Of a stretch of 48,828 nt of DNA, positions 33,229 to 42,380 are shown in pieces. The DNA lies in NCBI GenBank assembly GCA_028692255.1, contig JAQUXS010000009.1, positions 1 to 48,828 of the forward strand, read 5' to 3'. Position numbers and translations under genes: made by a program. The notes under the pieces are model-generated. The model ran no database searches, had not been told where the DNA came from, and was given only the letters and a program-made list of their open reading frames with translations. Position 1 is the stretch's first letter, and every line of letters starts with the position of its first letter. This DNA comes from Clostridium sp. (GTDB lineage Bacteria; Bacillota; Clostridia; Clostridiales; Clostridiaceae).

Positions 33229-33999
33229 ATGATATTTGATTCACACGCTCATTACGATGATGAATCTTTTGAGGCTGACAGGGAAAATGTTATTGAAGAT
33301 TTAAGAAAAAATGATATTATTGGAGTGCTTAATTGTGGAGCATCACTTAAAGGAGCTAGAGATTCTGTTAAGCTTTCAAATAAATATGATTTTTTTTATG
33401 CTGCAGTTGGAATCCATCCGGAATTTGCAGATATACTGAATGATAAGGTTATAGATGAACTTGAAATGATGGTAAAGAATAATAAAAAAGTAAAGGCAAT
33501 AGGTGAAATAGGACTTGATTATCATTCATCAGAAAATCCTGAACACGAGGTTCAAAAAAAAGCTTTTATAAGACAAATGGAACTTGCACAGAAATTAAAT
33601 CTTCCTGTTGTAATTCATGATAGAGATGCACATGGAGATACTTTAAGTATAATAAAGCAATTTCCAAAGGTAATTGGTACAATTCACTGTTTTTCGGGAA
33701 GTGTTGAATTTGAAAGAGAATGTGTTAAATTAGGTTATTATATAGGTTTTACAGGCGTTGTAACATTTAAAAATGCAAAGAAAGCTGTGGAAGTTGCAAA
33801 AGATGTACCTATGGATAGAATACTTCTTGAAACCGATTGTCCGTACATGGCACCAGAGCCAAATAGGGGGAAGAGAAATAGATCTGAATATATAGAATAT
33901 ACGGCAAAGAAAATAGCAGATATCCGAAGGGATATACCAATAAATGTAAAAAATCAAGCTATACGAAATACAGCCAAGTTGCTAAATATAGATATATAG
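33229..33999 (+). CDS. tatD: TatD-family metal-dependent DNase
   Basis: A 256-residue TIM-barrel metallohydrolase, 3'-5' exonuclease family involved in DNA repair or turnover. Metal ligands are visible in IFDSHAHYDD at the start, IGEIGLDYH near residue 90, VVIHDRDAH, IGTIHCFSGS and the final LLETDCPYMAPEPNRGKRN. The ATG at 33229 follows TGGAGATG; the ATG at 33205 would put that ribosome binding site inside the gene. It heads the tatD, yabE-like, rnmV, ksgA run conserved across Firmicutes. Confidence 0.93.
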   Translation: MIFDSHAHYDDESFEADRENVIEDLRKNDIIGVLNCGASLKGARDSVKLSNKYDFFYAAVGIHPEFADILNDKVIDELEMMVKNNKKVKAIGEIGLDYHSSENPEHEVQKKAFIRQMELAQKLNLPVVIHDRDAHGDTLSIIKQFPKVIGTIHCFSGSVEFERECVKLGYYIGFTGVVTFKNAKKAVEVAKDVPMDRILLETDCPYMAPEPNRGKRNRSEYIEYTAKKIADIRRDIPINVKNQAIRNTAKLLNIDI

Positions 34000-34219
34000 T
34001 GTAGTATGTGAAACATAAACTTATTGATTAACCAATAAGTATTAATACTTTCATAATTTATAATATTTTTGCAAATCTAATCATACAATTTAATATGAAT
34101 CCTATTAAATCTCCATACACCTAAAAGTTAAAATCAAAATTAGTAATACAGCTATCATATATTTTTTATTGTTTATGCATATACTGCATTTAAGATTTTA
34201 ACTAAAAAATGGCAGGAAT

Positions 34220-34249
34220 TTGACATTGCTGTATACTTATAGTTATAAT
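34220..34249 (+). promoter_or_regulatory. Strong sigma-A promoter of the yabE-like gene
   Basis: TTGACA (34220-34225), 18 bases, TATAAT (34244-34249): both hexamers are perfect. Start near 34256, just upstream of the ribosome binding site. The remaining gap from 34000 holds only AT-rich sequence. Confidence 0.85.
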
Positions 34250-34280
34250 GTTAAAGACTCTTGCTCAGGAGGGGATTAGG

Positions 34281-35309
34281 ATGTTGCAAAAAATGAAAAG
34301 TAATCTTACAAAAGTAAAGAATTATTTTTCAAGAGGTCCTATTGTAGCTCTCGCTATAGTACTTACAGTATTTATAATACTAGGAATTACTGTTTATTCA
34401 GTAAATAATAGAAAAGTTATAACGGTTTCCATTGACGGAAAGAAGACACAAATTGTTTCTTATGATAATACTGTAAAAGATGCGTTAGAGCACAATAAGA
34501 TAGAACTGGGACCCAAGGACAAGGTTGAACCTAGTGTAAATACAAAAGTTGAAAATGGACAAAAAATTAATATAAAAAGAGCAGTAGGTTTAGTAATATT
34601 TTTAAGTGGAAAAAAATTAAAAATTAAGTCCGCAGAAAATTCAGTTGGAGCAGTGCTAAAATCCGAGCATATAGCGTTAAATCAATTTGATAGGATAAAA
34701 CCTTCAAAAAATTCATCTGTAAAAAAGAATATGAAAATTTCAATTACAAGAGTTAATATTAAAAGTTTTACAGAGACGCAGCCAATAGCTTTCAATACCA
34801 TTATTCAAAAAGATGATAGTATTGCAAATGATCAAAATCAAGTTGTTCAGCAGGGTTCAGCAGGAACCAAGGAGGTAAAGATACAAGCCACTTACGAAGA
34901 CGGAAAAGAAGTTTCAAGGAATGAAGTAAGTGAGGTAGTAAAAAATGCACCTGTAAATGCAGTAGTAAAACAGGGAACGCTTGACTCTCTAGAGGTAAAT
35001 CGTGGTTCAAAGATACTTTATAAGTCAAAAATTAATGTACTTGCCACAGGTTACACAAGTAATTTCGGATTTGGAATAACTGCTACAGGAGCTAGAACGG
35101 TTAGAGATACCGGTGGATATAGTTCTGTATCTGTAGATCCAAGAGTAATTCCATTAGGTACAAAGCTTTACATTCCAGGATATGGATATGGAATAGCACA
35201 AGATACTGGTGGACTTATAAAGGGAAACCGAGTAGATTTATTTTATAACAGTGAAAGTGACTGTTATAAATGGGGCGCTAAAAGCGTCGATGTGTACATT
35301 TTAAAATAG
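34281..35309 (+). CDS. YabE/Rpf-like cell-wall protein (DUF348, G5, 3D domains)
   Basis: A 342-residue membrane-anchored wall protein. Membrane helix about 22-42 (VALAIVLTVFIILGITVYSV), two DUF348 ubiquitin-like repeats (VITVSIDGKKTQIVSYDNTV and a second at about 108-165), and a G5 domain around 170-245. The C-terminal 3D domain has VLATGYTSNFG, DTGGYSSVSVDPRVIPLGTKLY and AQDTGGLIKGNRVDLF with its three Asp. 3D domains are related to lytic transglycosylases of the resuscitation-factor type. The ATG at 34281 has AGGAGGGG upstream; an ATG at 34248 overlaps the promoter. Located between tatD and rnmV as in Bacillus. Confidence 0.92.
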   Translation: MLQKMKSNLTKVKNYFSRGPIVALAIVLTVFIILGITVYSVNNRKVITVSIDGKKTQIVSYDNTVKDALEHNKIELGPKDKVEPSVNTKVENGQKINIKRAVGLVIFLSGKKLKIKSAENSVGAVLKSEHIALNQFDRIKPSKNSSVKKNMKISITRVNIKSFTETQPIAFNTIIQKDDSIANDQNQVVQQGSAGTKEVKIQATYEDGKEVSRNEVSEVVKNAPVNAVVKQGTLDSLEVNRGSKILYKSKINVLATGYTSNFGFGITATGARTVRDTGGYSSVSVDPRVIPLGTKLYIPGYGYGIAQDTGGLIKGNRVDLFYNSESDCYKWGAKSVDVYILK

Positions 35310-35332
35310 GAGTCTTTTAAGACTCCTTTTTT
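35308..35332 (+). terminator. Terminator of the yabE-like gene
   Basis: A perfect 9-bp stem AGGAGTCTT / AAGACTCCT, two-base loop, then TTTTT. It begins at the stop codon. Confidence 0.88.
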
Positions 35333-35395
35333 ATTTTACTTAAAAAACTTATGATATAATCTATATATAATTATAGGAACACTGTGGAGGGAAAA

Positions 35396-35938
35396 ATGAT
35401 AAAGGAAGTAATAGTTGTAGAAGGAAAAGATGATGTCTCCGCTATAAAAAGAGCTGTTGATGCAGATGTTATAGCAGTTGGAGGTTTTGGAATAAATAAA
35501 AAAGTTATTGATAAAATAATAGATGCACAGAAAAGAAGAGGGGTAATTGTTTTTACAGATCCTGATTTTGCAGGTGAAAAAATTAGAAGAATAATAACTA
35601 AAAGGGTTAAAGGTGTTAAGCATGCAAGAATTACTCAAGTAGAAGGAATAAAAGATGATGATATTGGAGTTGAAAATGCATCTCCAAAAGCTATTAAAAG
35701 AGCACTTAACAAGGCAAGAGTTGAAAAAATTGAGCCAAATAAAATTTTTGATGTTCAAGATATGATATTCTTTAAATTAATTGCAGATAAAGAGGCAAGA
35801 AAAAGAAGAGATGCCGTTGGAAGGCAGCTAGGCATAGGATATGCTAATTCAGCACAATTTTTAAACAGACTAAATAACTTTGGGATAACCAAAGAAGAAC
35901 TAGTAGAAGCTGTGAAGATATCAGAAAAGGAGCTTTAA
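35396..35938 (+). CDS. rnmV: Ribonuclease M5
   Basis: Toprim-domain nuclease that matures the ends of 5S rRNA precursor in low-GC Gram-positives. 180 residues. Toprim motifs: [18 protein letters not shown] (catalytic Glu) and [14 protein letters not shown] (DxD-like). The C-terminal part includes [14 protein letters not shown]-like sequence (here [20 protein letters not shown]) and [20 protein letters not shown]. The ATG at 35396 follows GGAGGG; the GTG at 35384 includes that site. It abuts ksgA with a single base between, so the two rRNA-maturation genes are translated together. Confidence 0.94.
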   Translation: MIKEVIVVEGKDDVSAIKRAVDADVIAVGGFGINKKVIDKIIDAQKRRGVIVFTDPDFAGEKIRRIITKRVKGVKHARITQVEGIKDDDIGVENASPKAIKRALNKARVEKIEPNKIFDVQDMIFFKLIADKEARKRRDAVGRQLGIGYANSAQFLNRLNNFGITKEELVEAVKISEKEL

Positions 35939-35939
35939 A

Positions 35940-36782
35940 ATGGAAGAAGTAAATACAAAAAGTATAGTAAAAAAATATGGCTTCAAATTTACAAAGAGCC
36001 TCGGACAGAATTTTTTAATTGATGATGGGGTACTTACTGACATTGTAGAAAGTGCACATATATCAAAGGATGATTACATAATTGAAATAGGTCCAGGAGT
36101 TGGAACTCTTACAAAATTACTTCTATCTTCTGCAAAGACAGTTTGTTCTATAGAAATTGATAATAAACTAATACCAATTTTAGATGAGGAATTATCTGAG
36201 TTTACTAATTTCAGACTCATCAATGCAGATGCTCTTAAAATTGATTTTAATGAATTAGTAAAGGAAGAAGACTCTGTTAAAGTTGTTGCTAATCTTCCGT
36301 ATTACGTAACTACACCTATAATAACTAAAATGCTTTTATCTGGTTATAATTTTAAATCACTGACAATTATGATACAAAAGGAAGTAGCACAGAGAATGGC
36401 AGGAAAGCCTTCAACAAAAGAATATGGTTCGCTGTCACTTCTCGTTCAATATTACTGTGATGTAACTGTAGTTAGAAAAGTTTCTAGAGAATGCTTCATT
36501 CCAAAGCCTAAAGTGGAGTCAATGGTTATAAGATTAGATAGATTACACAGTCCAAGAGTTAGAGTAAGTGACGAAAAATTATTTTTCTCTATAATAAGAA
36601 ATTCTTTTAACATGAGAAGAAAAACATTGTGGAATTCACTTAAATTTTTAAATATAAATAAAGAGGATTATGAAAATATATTTTTAAAGGCAGGGATAGA
36701 TCCTAAAAGAAGAGGAGAAACTTTGTCTATAGAAGAATTTGCAAAATTAGCAGAAGAAGTATTTACTTATACACAAAATTAA
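35940..36782 (+). CDS. ksgA: 16S rRNA dimethyladenosine transferase
   Basis: Dimethylates two adjacent adenines near the 3' end of 16S rRNA late in 30S assembly, using S-adenosylmethionine. 280 residues. Motifs: [18 protein letters not shown], the SAM loop [16 protein letters not shown], the catalytic [14 protein letters not shown] (NLPY) and [14 protein letters not shown], with [15 protein letters not shown] later. The start has AGGAG inside the end of rnmV. It completes the tatD-ksgA conserved block. Confidence 0.97.
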   Translation: MEEVNTKSIVKKYGFKFTKSLGQNFLIDDGVLTDIVESAHISKDDYIIEIGPGVGTLTKLLLSSAKTVCSIEIDNKLIPILDEELSEFTNFRLINADALKIDFNELVKEEDSVKVVANLPYYVTTPIITKMLLSGYNFKSLTIMIQKEVAQRMAGKPSTKEYGSLSLLVQYYCDVTVVRKVSRECFIPKPKVESMVIRLDRLHSPRVRVSDEKLFFSIIRNSFNMRRKTLWNSLKFLNINKEDYENIFLKAGIDPKRRGETLSIEEFAKLAEEVFTYTQN

Positions 36783-36851
36783 AAATAGTAACATTTTTAA
36801 TGAAATCTCTCATATATTATATTGTATAAATATTATGGGGGTACAGAGAAC

Positions 36852-38138
36852 TTGAGTCAAAGAAAAAATTACAGCAGATATTTTATAATACTCCAGGAAG
36901 ATGAAAAAGGATATGGTCTATCATCTGACAAAACGCCAACAGGTTATGCAAAGTTAGAAGTGAAAAACGGAAAGTGCAAGGTCACGTTTTATGTGCAAAA
37001 TTTAAAAGGGGAAATGAAACCATATTATATTACGCTTATTTGCAATAAAAGAGATGAAAAAAAGCTGATTAGACTTGGACAGCTTAACATAGACAATGCA
37101 GGAAGAGCAGAGGTGTCAAAAGAATTTGATTCGAATGATATTGCAGGAAGCGGAATAGGTGTTTCTAAGATTGGCGGCGCAGCAGTTGTTAAATTTGACA
37201 ATTTAAATGTAAGAGGAATTTTAAGTGGCTTTACAAGTGCAGAGATACCTAAGGAATGGGAAAGGTATGCGTTAGTTAATATAGAAGATGATAGAAAAAC
37301 TGAGAAAAAAGAAAAGGAAAAACAAACAAAGGAAAAGTTAGAAAAGGAAAAGTTAGAAAAGGAAAAGTTAGAAAAAGAAAAATTAGAAAAGGAAAAAGAA
37401 GTTAAAGCACAAGCATCTAAGAAAAAGGAACAGGAAAAGAAAAAAGTAGAAGAGGATGTTAAGGACTTTGATAAATACGAAAGTGAAGTAGAGAAATTTG
37501 CTTTTGAAAAAAGAAACGAAGAAGAAAAAGAAAATAAAACTAAAGAAGAAAGCAAAAACACAAAACAAGAAGATAAATTAGAACGAATTAAAAAAGAAGA
37601 ATTACAAAAACCAAAAATAAACAAAAATGAAGAAAGATTAAATAATGAGATTATTAGTGAAGGCAAAGCAACACTTAAAAAGTGTGCAGTGGAAAAGCCA
37701 AATATAGAAAATACAGAGCTAGAGCATAGAGACTTTTTTAAAGACATTGTAGAAGGGTTAGATGAATTTGATGATTATTTCCCTGAAATAAATAGGTCTA
37801 AATGGTATGCTGTTAACGTATATTCAATTGACGATATGTATAGAGCAGATACTTATAATAAGTATGCAACAATATATTATCCAATGATAAATTATTATCC
37901 TTATATCATAAAATATAATCATTATATTATGGGATATAAATTTGACAGAAACGGTAAGGTAAAATATGTTATGTACGGTATACCAGGCACTAAAAATGAA
38001 TGTGATCAACCATTTGGTGGAAAGTATGGATTCGTAAGTTTTGCAAAGACAGGGAAGGGCGAAGATAAAGAATTAGGTTATTGGCTTCTATTCTATGATT
38101 TTGCAAGATCAGTTGTAGTAATTCCAAAAGATAAATGA
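36852..38138 (+). CDS. Hypothetical protein with Lys/Glu-rich coiled-coil insert
   Basis: A 428-residue protein of a kind I know only as a clostridial hypothetical. Residues 1-145 form a folded N-terminal domain (NYSRYFIILQEDEKGYG, PTGYAKLEVKNGKCKVTFYV). About 146-310 is a highly charged Lys/Glu coiled coil containing LEKEK pentapeptide repeats. The C-terminal 120 residues form a second Tyr-rich folded domain (SKWYAVNVYSIDD, YYPYIIKYNHYIMGYKF, GKYGFVSFAKTG). The TTG start at 36852 is 9 bases after GGGGGT; the TTG at 36822 has no ribosome binding site. It sits after ksgA, where Bacillus has the spore gene yabG, but it is not YabG. Spore or envelope role unknown. Confidence 0.75.
   Translation: MSQRKNYSRYFIILQEDEKGYGLSSDKTPTGYAKLEVKNGKCKVTFYVQNLKGEMKPYYITLICNKRDEKKLIRLGQLNIDNAGRAEVSKEFDSNDIAGSGIGVSKIGGAAVVKFDNLNVRGILSGFTSAEIPKEWERYALVNIEDDRKTEKKEKEKQTKEKLEKEKLEKEKLEKEKLEKEKEVKAQASKKKEQEKKKVEEDVKDFDKYESEVEKFAFEKRNEEEKENKTKEESKNTKQEDKLERIKKEELQKPKINKNEERLNNEIISEGKATLKKCAVEKPNIENTELEHRDFFKDIVEGLDEFDDYFPEINRSKWYAVNVYSIDDMYRADTYNKYATIYYPMINYYPYIIKYNHYIMGYKFDRNGKVKYVMYGIPGTKNECDQPFGGKYGFVSFAKTGKGEDKELGYWLLFYDFARSVVVIPKDK
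37331..37400 (+). repeat. 15-bp tandem repeat encoding LEKEK units
   Basis: Three perfect copies of GGAAAAGTTAGAAAA (37331-37375), a fourth with two changes (37376-37390) and the start of a fifth. The unit preserves frame, so copy number can change without breaking the gene. Confidence 0.9.
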
Positions 38139-38152
38139 GGTTTTTTATACAT

Positions 38153-38193
38153 CGGTATAAGTAAAATGACAAATGTGATTTTTATTTATACCG
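38153..38193 (+). terminator. Probable terminator
   Basis: CGGTATAA (38153-38160) pairs with TTATACCG (38186-38193), extended by A/T pairs inside, followed by TTTTATCTTTTTT. Confidence 0.6.
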
Positions 38194-38236
38194 TTTTATC
38201 TTTTTTGAATTTAGTAATATATTAAAGGAGAAATTT

Positions 38237-38812
38237 ATGAGGCTATTAGTAGTAGAACGGAAAAAAATTGGAGTAATATTTGTACTTATTGGGCTTATGA
38301 TATTTATTTTTTGTATAGGACTTAAATTGGACAACAAAATGAGATCAGTAGCTTTTATCCAAAGTAATTTAGGTGCACTTAAAGAATATAATATTAATGA
38401 GTACAAAATAAATTATAAACTTCCAGATAAATGGAGTACGAACATAGAAAATTTTGTTGGGCAGGGAGTAGTATATCATAATAATTTTCAATCTAATGAT
38501 GGAAACATAAATGGTTTTGTACAGGCATGGAAGTATAGCGGTGACTTAGAAAAATTTATTAATTCTAATACATCAAAATTAGATAAAAAATCACAGAACT
38601 TTAAAATTTCAGGTATAAACATAAATGACAGCGAAGCGTACAGTGTTACCTACAGAATGAATTATAAAAATAATACGTTCAATGCATTTGAATATTTTAT
38701 CAAAGAGGATGATGTTTTTATAAGATTTGCTTTTTATGTTAAGGATAAGGGAATGAATGTAAATACAAAATCCGTTTTAAAGGCAATAGTAGAGACTATA
38801 AATAAAGAATAA
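38237..38812 (+). CDS. Membrane-anchored hypothetical protein
   Basis: 191 residues. An N-terminal membrane helix (about 10-28, IGVIFVLIGLMIFIFCIGL) precedes an outside domain of some 160 residues, with INYKLPDKWSTNIENF, NGFVQAWKYSGDLEKFIN, AYSVTYRMNY and FIRFAFYVKDKG. The pattern resembles PsbP-like or other small extracellular lipoprotein-type domains, but I cannot assign a family. ATG behind AAAGGAG. The next gene is a lipoprotein, so the pair may be exported together. Confidence 0.65.
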   Translation: MRLLVVERKKIGVIFVLIGLMIFIFCIGLKLDNKMRSVAFIQSNLGALKEYNINEYKINYKLPDKWSTNIENFVGQGVVYHNNFQSNDGNINGFVQAWKYSGDLEKFINSNTSKLDKKSQNFKISGININDSEAYSVTYRMNYKNNTFNAFEYFIKEDDVFIRFAFYVKDKGMNVNTKSVLKAIVETINKE

Positions 38813-38893
38813 TATTGATTGTAATAAAGATAAGACGTATAATAAATTAGTGTCGAATAAATCCATAGACTCTATACAAAAGGAGAGGTCTTA

Positions 38894-39748
38894 GTGAAAA
38901 AAAACAACTTAATTATTATATGTCTTTTTTTAATTGTCTCTGTAATGTTCTCAGGATGTACTAAATTGAACACTATTCAAGTTAAACTAGGACTTAAAAA
39001 CAACGATTTCGATTATATGAAGAATGGAAAAGTAAATGAGATTGTAATACAAAATAAAAGGGACAGTGGATATAAATTTATTGTCACTAATGCTACTGCA
39101 ATATCTGAAATATATGACATATTGTCAAGTGCAAAAATAGCTGATACAAAATCTTCACTTAATCCAGATTATACTATATATATATATGAAAATGATAATT
39201 CAGTGAAAAAATTTAACTATGTGGTAGGAATTGATAAAAAAGATGGTGGAAATTTCTATTCAAATAGCAAAAATTATATTATAACAAATAGATTGGACAC
39301 TCAAATTTTAAGTCAATTTAATGATGAGAGAACGCCAAAGGATTTTAATAAAATATATTATACATTAATAAGTGAATGTATAGATAAATACAGGGCTTCT
39401 GGTAATAATAAAGCAATAGGTATAGATATTAACGATGATGTAACTGTTCAAAAATATATCTTTTCATCAGAATTAGATGATTTTGAAAAGTCGCTTCCAT
39501 CAAATGTAACTGTTTTAAATAATCCTAATGATCCATGTGATGTAAAGGAAACTGTTACAACTGAGGGATTTAAAAGAGGGGCATTTAAATATGGTGGACA
39601 ATCCTATACAGATAGCTATATTTATAAGGCGATTGTAGATTTTTATGATAACAACACAAAAAGTGATAAGAAATATTATGTTGTTGGAATAAATCAAAAT
39701 GACTATTGGAATATAAGTATAAGTGAAACTAAAAGTAGTGACTTTTAA
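38894..39748 (+). CDS. Lipoprotein of unknown function
   Basis: A 284-residue exported lipoprotein: signal helix NLIIICLFLIVSVMFSGC with lipobox MFSGC near residue 22. The mature part has two similar-looking halves rich in Asp/Asn/Lys/Tyr; the first includes SEIYDILSSAKIADTKSS, typical of small lipoproteins that compare an ion or ligand value. No catalytic motif is seen. The start GTG has AAAGGAGAGG upstream. It lies 26 bases before the Mrp ATPase gene, which might share the transcript. Confidence 0.7.
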   Translation: MKKNNLIIICLFLIVSVMFSGCTKLNTIQVKLGLKNNDFDYMKNGKVNEIVIQNKRDSGYKFIVTNATAISEIYDILSSAKIADTKSSLNPDYTIYIYENDNSVKKFNYVVGIDKKDGGNFYSNSKNYIITNRLDTQILSQFNDERTPKDFNKIYYTLISECIDKYRASGNNKAIGIDINDDVTVQKYIFSSELDDFEKSLPSNVTVLNNPNDPCDVKETVTTEGFKRGAFKYGGQSYTDSYIYKAIVDFYDNNTKSDKKYYVVGINQNDYWNISISETKSSDF

Positions 39749-39773
39749 TTAGATAGAATATGAGGGTGAGAAA

Positions 39774-40577
39774 ATGGGAAGTTTAAATAGTAAGGGGATT
39801 ACAAAAGTAAAACCTCAATATGGTAATGTGAAAAATATTATAGGTGTTATAAGTGGAAAAGGTGGAGTTGGAAAGTCAACAGTTACTGGGATATTGGCTG
39901 TAAAACTACAACAGTTAGGATATAAAGTAGGTATTTTGGATGCCGATATTACAGGACCATCCATACCAAGGCTATTCGGCATAAATGAGAAGAGAGCTAA
40001 GATGGAATCTTTAGATGGAGCCAAGGTTAAATTTGAACCTGTTCTTACTAAACTAGGAATAAAGGTTATGTCTCTTAATCTACTTATTGAAAACGAGGAT
40101 CAGCCTGTAATTTGGAGAGGACCTGTAATAAATCGAGTTTTAAATCAAATGTATGGCGATACAAATTGGGGAGAATTGGATTATCTACTAATAGATATGC
40201 CACCAGGTACAGGAGATATAGCTCTTACTGTTATGCAGAATATTCCAGTAAAAGATATGGTAGTTGTTTCTACACCTCAAGATATGGTTTCCGTTATAGT
40301 TAAAAAAGTTGTTACTATGATTAAAAAAATGGATATATCAATTTTAGGTGTAGTTGAAAATATGTCATATATAAAATGCAATAATTGTGGTGAAAAAATA
40401 AAGGTATTTAGTAAAAAATCAGCAGAAAGTGAAGCAGAATATTTAGGAATTCCTCTTATAAAGGAAATGCCAATTGATATTGAATTAAGCGAAAATCTTC
40501 AAAATGGTACATTAGAGAAGTACATTGAAGAAAATGAGGATTATGAAAATATGATTGATGGTATAAAACAAAAATAG
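39774..40577 (+). CDS. Mrp/ApbC (NBP35) family P-loop ATPase
   Basis: A 267-residue Fe-S cluster carrier ATPase. Deviant Walker A GKGGVGKSTVTGILAVKL at about 27-44, switch I ILDADITGPSIPRLFG, Walker B-like LLIDMPPGTGDIALT, STPQDMVSVIVKKVV, and a C-terminal CNNCGE motif that binds the bridging cluster. Such proteins deliver 4Fe-4S clusters to apo-enzymes. No SufT/MIP18 domain is fused at the N-terminus. ATG behind GAGGGTGAG. Confidence 0.9.
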   Translation: MGSLNSKGITKVKPQYGNVKNIIGVISGKGGVGKSTVTGILAVKLQQLGYKVGILDADITGPSIPRLFGINEKRAKMESLDGAKVKFEPVLTKLGIKVMSLNLLIENEDQPVIWRGPVINRVLNQMYGDTNWGELDYLLIDMPPGTGDIALTVMQNIPVKDMVVVSTPQDMVSVIVKKVVTMIKKMDISILGVVENMSYIKCNNCGEKIKVFSKKSAESEAEYLGIPLIKEMPIDIELSENLQNGTLEKYIEENEDYENMIDGIKQK

Positions 40578-40705
40578 AGGTATATTTTTATAGGTGCTAA
40601 TTTGTTAAAAAATGACCATAAATATTAACATAAATTCAGAAATAACAATTTAAAGTGCCATTAATTGATAAAAACATAAACTTTTTATGCCAAGGCATAA
40701 TACTA

Positions 40706-40734
40706 TTGATTTAATTATAATAAGGCTATATAAT
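40706..40734 (+). promoter_or_regulatory. Promoter of the aspS2-gatCAB operon
   Basis: TTGATT (40706-40711), 17 bases, perfect TATAAT (40729-40734), 17 bases before the T-box leader. Confidence 0.75.
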
Positions 40735-40751
40735 CATTATAATATTTAAAT

Positions 40752-40984
40752 TAGTGATGACAGGAAGAGTACATGTTATTGGATTTTAAGAGAATCTGGG
40801 AATGGTGTAATCCAGGTATGAAGATTTTATGGAAGAACATCCTTGAGCAGTTAATCGAAAATTCTTAAAGAATTAGTAGGCTTAGACGGTTACCTACCGT
40901 TAAAAAGGCAGGGTATCGACATATTTTGTCTGTACCTGTGAGAGATGACATTAATTGTTAAGTAGGATGGTACCACGAATTTAT
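40752..40984 (+). promoter_or_regulatory. T-box leader with overlapping GAA/AAC specifier
   Basis: Stem I elements GGAAGAGTAC, AAGAGAATCTGGGAATGGTG and GAAGAACATCCTTGAG are present. Aligning with the metG leader puts AAC (Asn, 40836-40838) in the specifier place; shifted by one base it reads GAA (Glu, 40835-40837). The core AGGATGGTACCACGA (40964-40978) has the TGGT that pairs with the tRNA end. A T-box with exactly this overlap controls the homologous operon of C. acetobutylicum and was reported to bind both tRNA(Asn) and tRNA(Glu). Confidence 0.93.
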
Positions 40985-41029
40985 AACCCGTTCCTATATC
41001 GAAAGATATAGGAATGGGTTTTGTTTTTT
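40985..41029 (+). terminator. T-box terminator before aspS2
   Basis: A 16-bp stem (AACCCGTTCCTATATC with GATATAGGAATGGGTT, G-T pairs) and GAAA tetraloop, followed by TTGTTTTTT. Confidence 0.93.
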
Positions 41030-41058
41030 AGAAAATTTTTTTAGGGAGGCTGATTTAT

Positions 41059-42351
41059 TTGAAAAACTTATATGTAAATGATGTATTTGATTTAGAGGAT
41101 GGAACAGAAGTTGAATTAAAAGGATGGGTACATAAAATATATGATTTGGGTAAAATAAGCTTTATAAAGCTTAGAGATAAAACTGGAATTATTCAGGTTG
41201 TAATTGATGAAAGCTTAAATGTTAAGTTAAGACTTGAAATGTGCATAAGCGTAAAGGGTAAAAAGGTAAAAAATGAAAAAGCACCTGGTGGAATAGAAGT
41301 ACAGGTTGAAGAAATAGAGATACTAGGCAACACATACTATGATAAATTACCTTTTGCCATAAATTCAGGGAAAATAAATGCTGCACTTGAAACTCAATTG
41401 GATCACAGAACTATAAGTTTAAGAGCACCTAAGATACTTGCAGCATTTAAGGTTCAAGAAAAAATTGCAGATGCTTTTAGAGATTATTTAGTAGAAAATA
41501 AGTTTACAGAAGTGTATACTCCAAAGATAATTGCAGCTGGAACTGAAGGCGGAAGTGAACTTTTCACAGTTGACTATTTTGACCACAGAGCTTTTCTTGC
41601 ACAGAGTCCACAATTTTATAAACAGATGATGGTTGGTTCTGGATTTGAGAGAATATTTGAAATAGGTCATGCATACAGAGCAGAGCTTCACAACACTTAT
41701 AGACATTTAAATGAATATGTGAGTCTTGATCTTGAAATGGCATTTATAAAAGATGAATTTGAAATCATGAACCTTGAAGAAGGATTTATAAACTATCTTT
41801 TCAAATATCTTAAAAAAGAATGCAAAAAAGAACTTGAAATGTATAAAATTGAACTTCCAGATAAAGTTGAAATACCAAGAATAACACTTTTTGATGCACA
41901 GGATATACTTTTTAAAGAATATGGCAAAAGATCACCTAAGGGAAATATAGATGCAGAAGGCGAAAAATTATTTTGCAAATATGTAAAAGAAAAATACAAC
42001 AGTGATTTTGTATTTTTAACTAAGTATCCAGCTGCAAAAAGACCTATGTATACAATGCCTGATGATGAGGTAGAAGGCGGAACAAAGAGCTTTGATCTTA
42101 TATATAATGGACTTGAAATCACAACTGGTGGACAGAGAATACATGATTACAAGCAGCTTGTTGCTAACATAGATAAAATGGGATTTAAAACTGAAGAATT
42201 TGAATTCTACACTGAAAACTTTAAATATGGAATGCCACCTCATGGAGGTCTTGCAATTGGACTTGAAAGACTTACAATGAAGATTTTAGGACTTGAAAAC
42301 ATAAGAGAAGCATCACTTCTTCCAAGAGACATGAAGAGAATAACTCCATAA
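41059..42351 (+). CDS. aspS: Non-discriminating (archaeal-type) aspartyl-tRNA synthetase
   Basis: A 430-residue class II synthetase, easily misnamed AsnRS. AspRS markers: AQSPQFYKQMMVGSGFERIFEIGHAYRAE (QSPQFYKQ is archaeal-AspRS style), HNTYRHLNEYVSLDLEMAF, then GGLAIGLERLTMKILG. The anticodon-binding OB-fold starts VELKGWVHKIYDLG. The His in GWVH, where discriminating enzymes usually have Trp, fits relaxed tRNA(Asn) recognition. Position directly before gatCAB and behind an Asn-type T-box supports charging tRNA(Asn) with Asp for later amidation. TTG start behind AGGGAGG. Confidence 0.9.
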   Translation: MKNLYVNDVFDLEDGTEVELKGWVHKIYDLGKISFIKLRDKTGIIQVVIDESLNVKLRLEMCISVKGKKVKNEKAPGGIEVQVEEIEILGNTYYDKLPFAINSGKINAALETQLDHRTISLRAPKILAAFKVQEKIADAFRDYLVENKFTEVYTPKIIAAGTEGGSELFTVDYFDHRAFLAQSPQFYKQMMVGSGFERIFEIGHAYRAELHNTYRHLNEYVSLDLEMAFIKDEFEIMNLEEGFINYLFKYLKKECKKELEMYKIELPDKVEIPRITLFDAQDILFKEYGKRSPKGNIDAEGEKLFCKYVKEKYNSDFVFLTKYPAAKRPMYTMPDDEVEGGTKSFDLIYNGLEITTGGQRIHDYKQLVANIDKMGFKTEEFEFYTENFKYGMPPHGGLAIGLERLTMKILGLENIREASLLPRDMKRITP

Positions 42352-42380
42352 ATAATAGCACATAAAAGGAGAGGATATAA

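Noticed and set aside
37025-37747. 240-codon antisense open frame under the Lys/Glu-rich gene
   Set aside because: It is made of Ser/Phe/Leu low complexity mirroring Lys/Glu codons, with no ribosome binding site or domain.
41059-42351. Asparaginyl-tRNA synthetase
   Set aside because: Suggested by the Asn-type T-box, but the QSPQFYKQ and AYRAELHNTYRHLNE motifs are of archaeal-type AspRS, and gatCAB follows.
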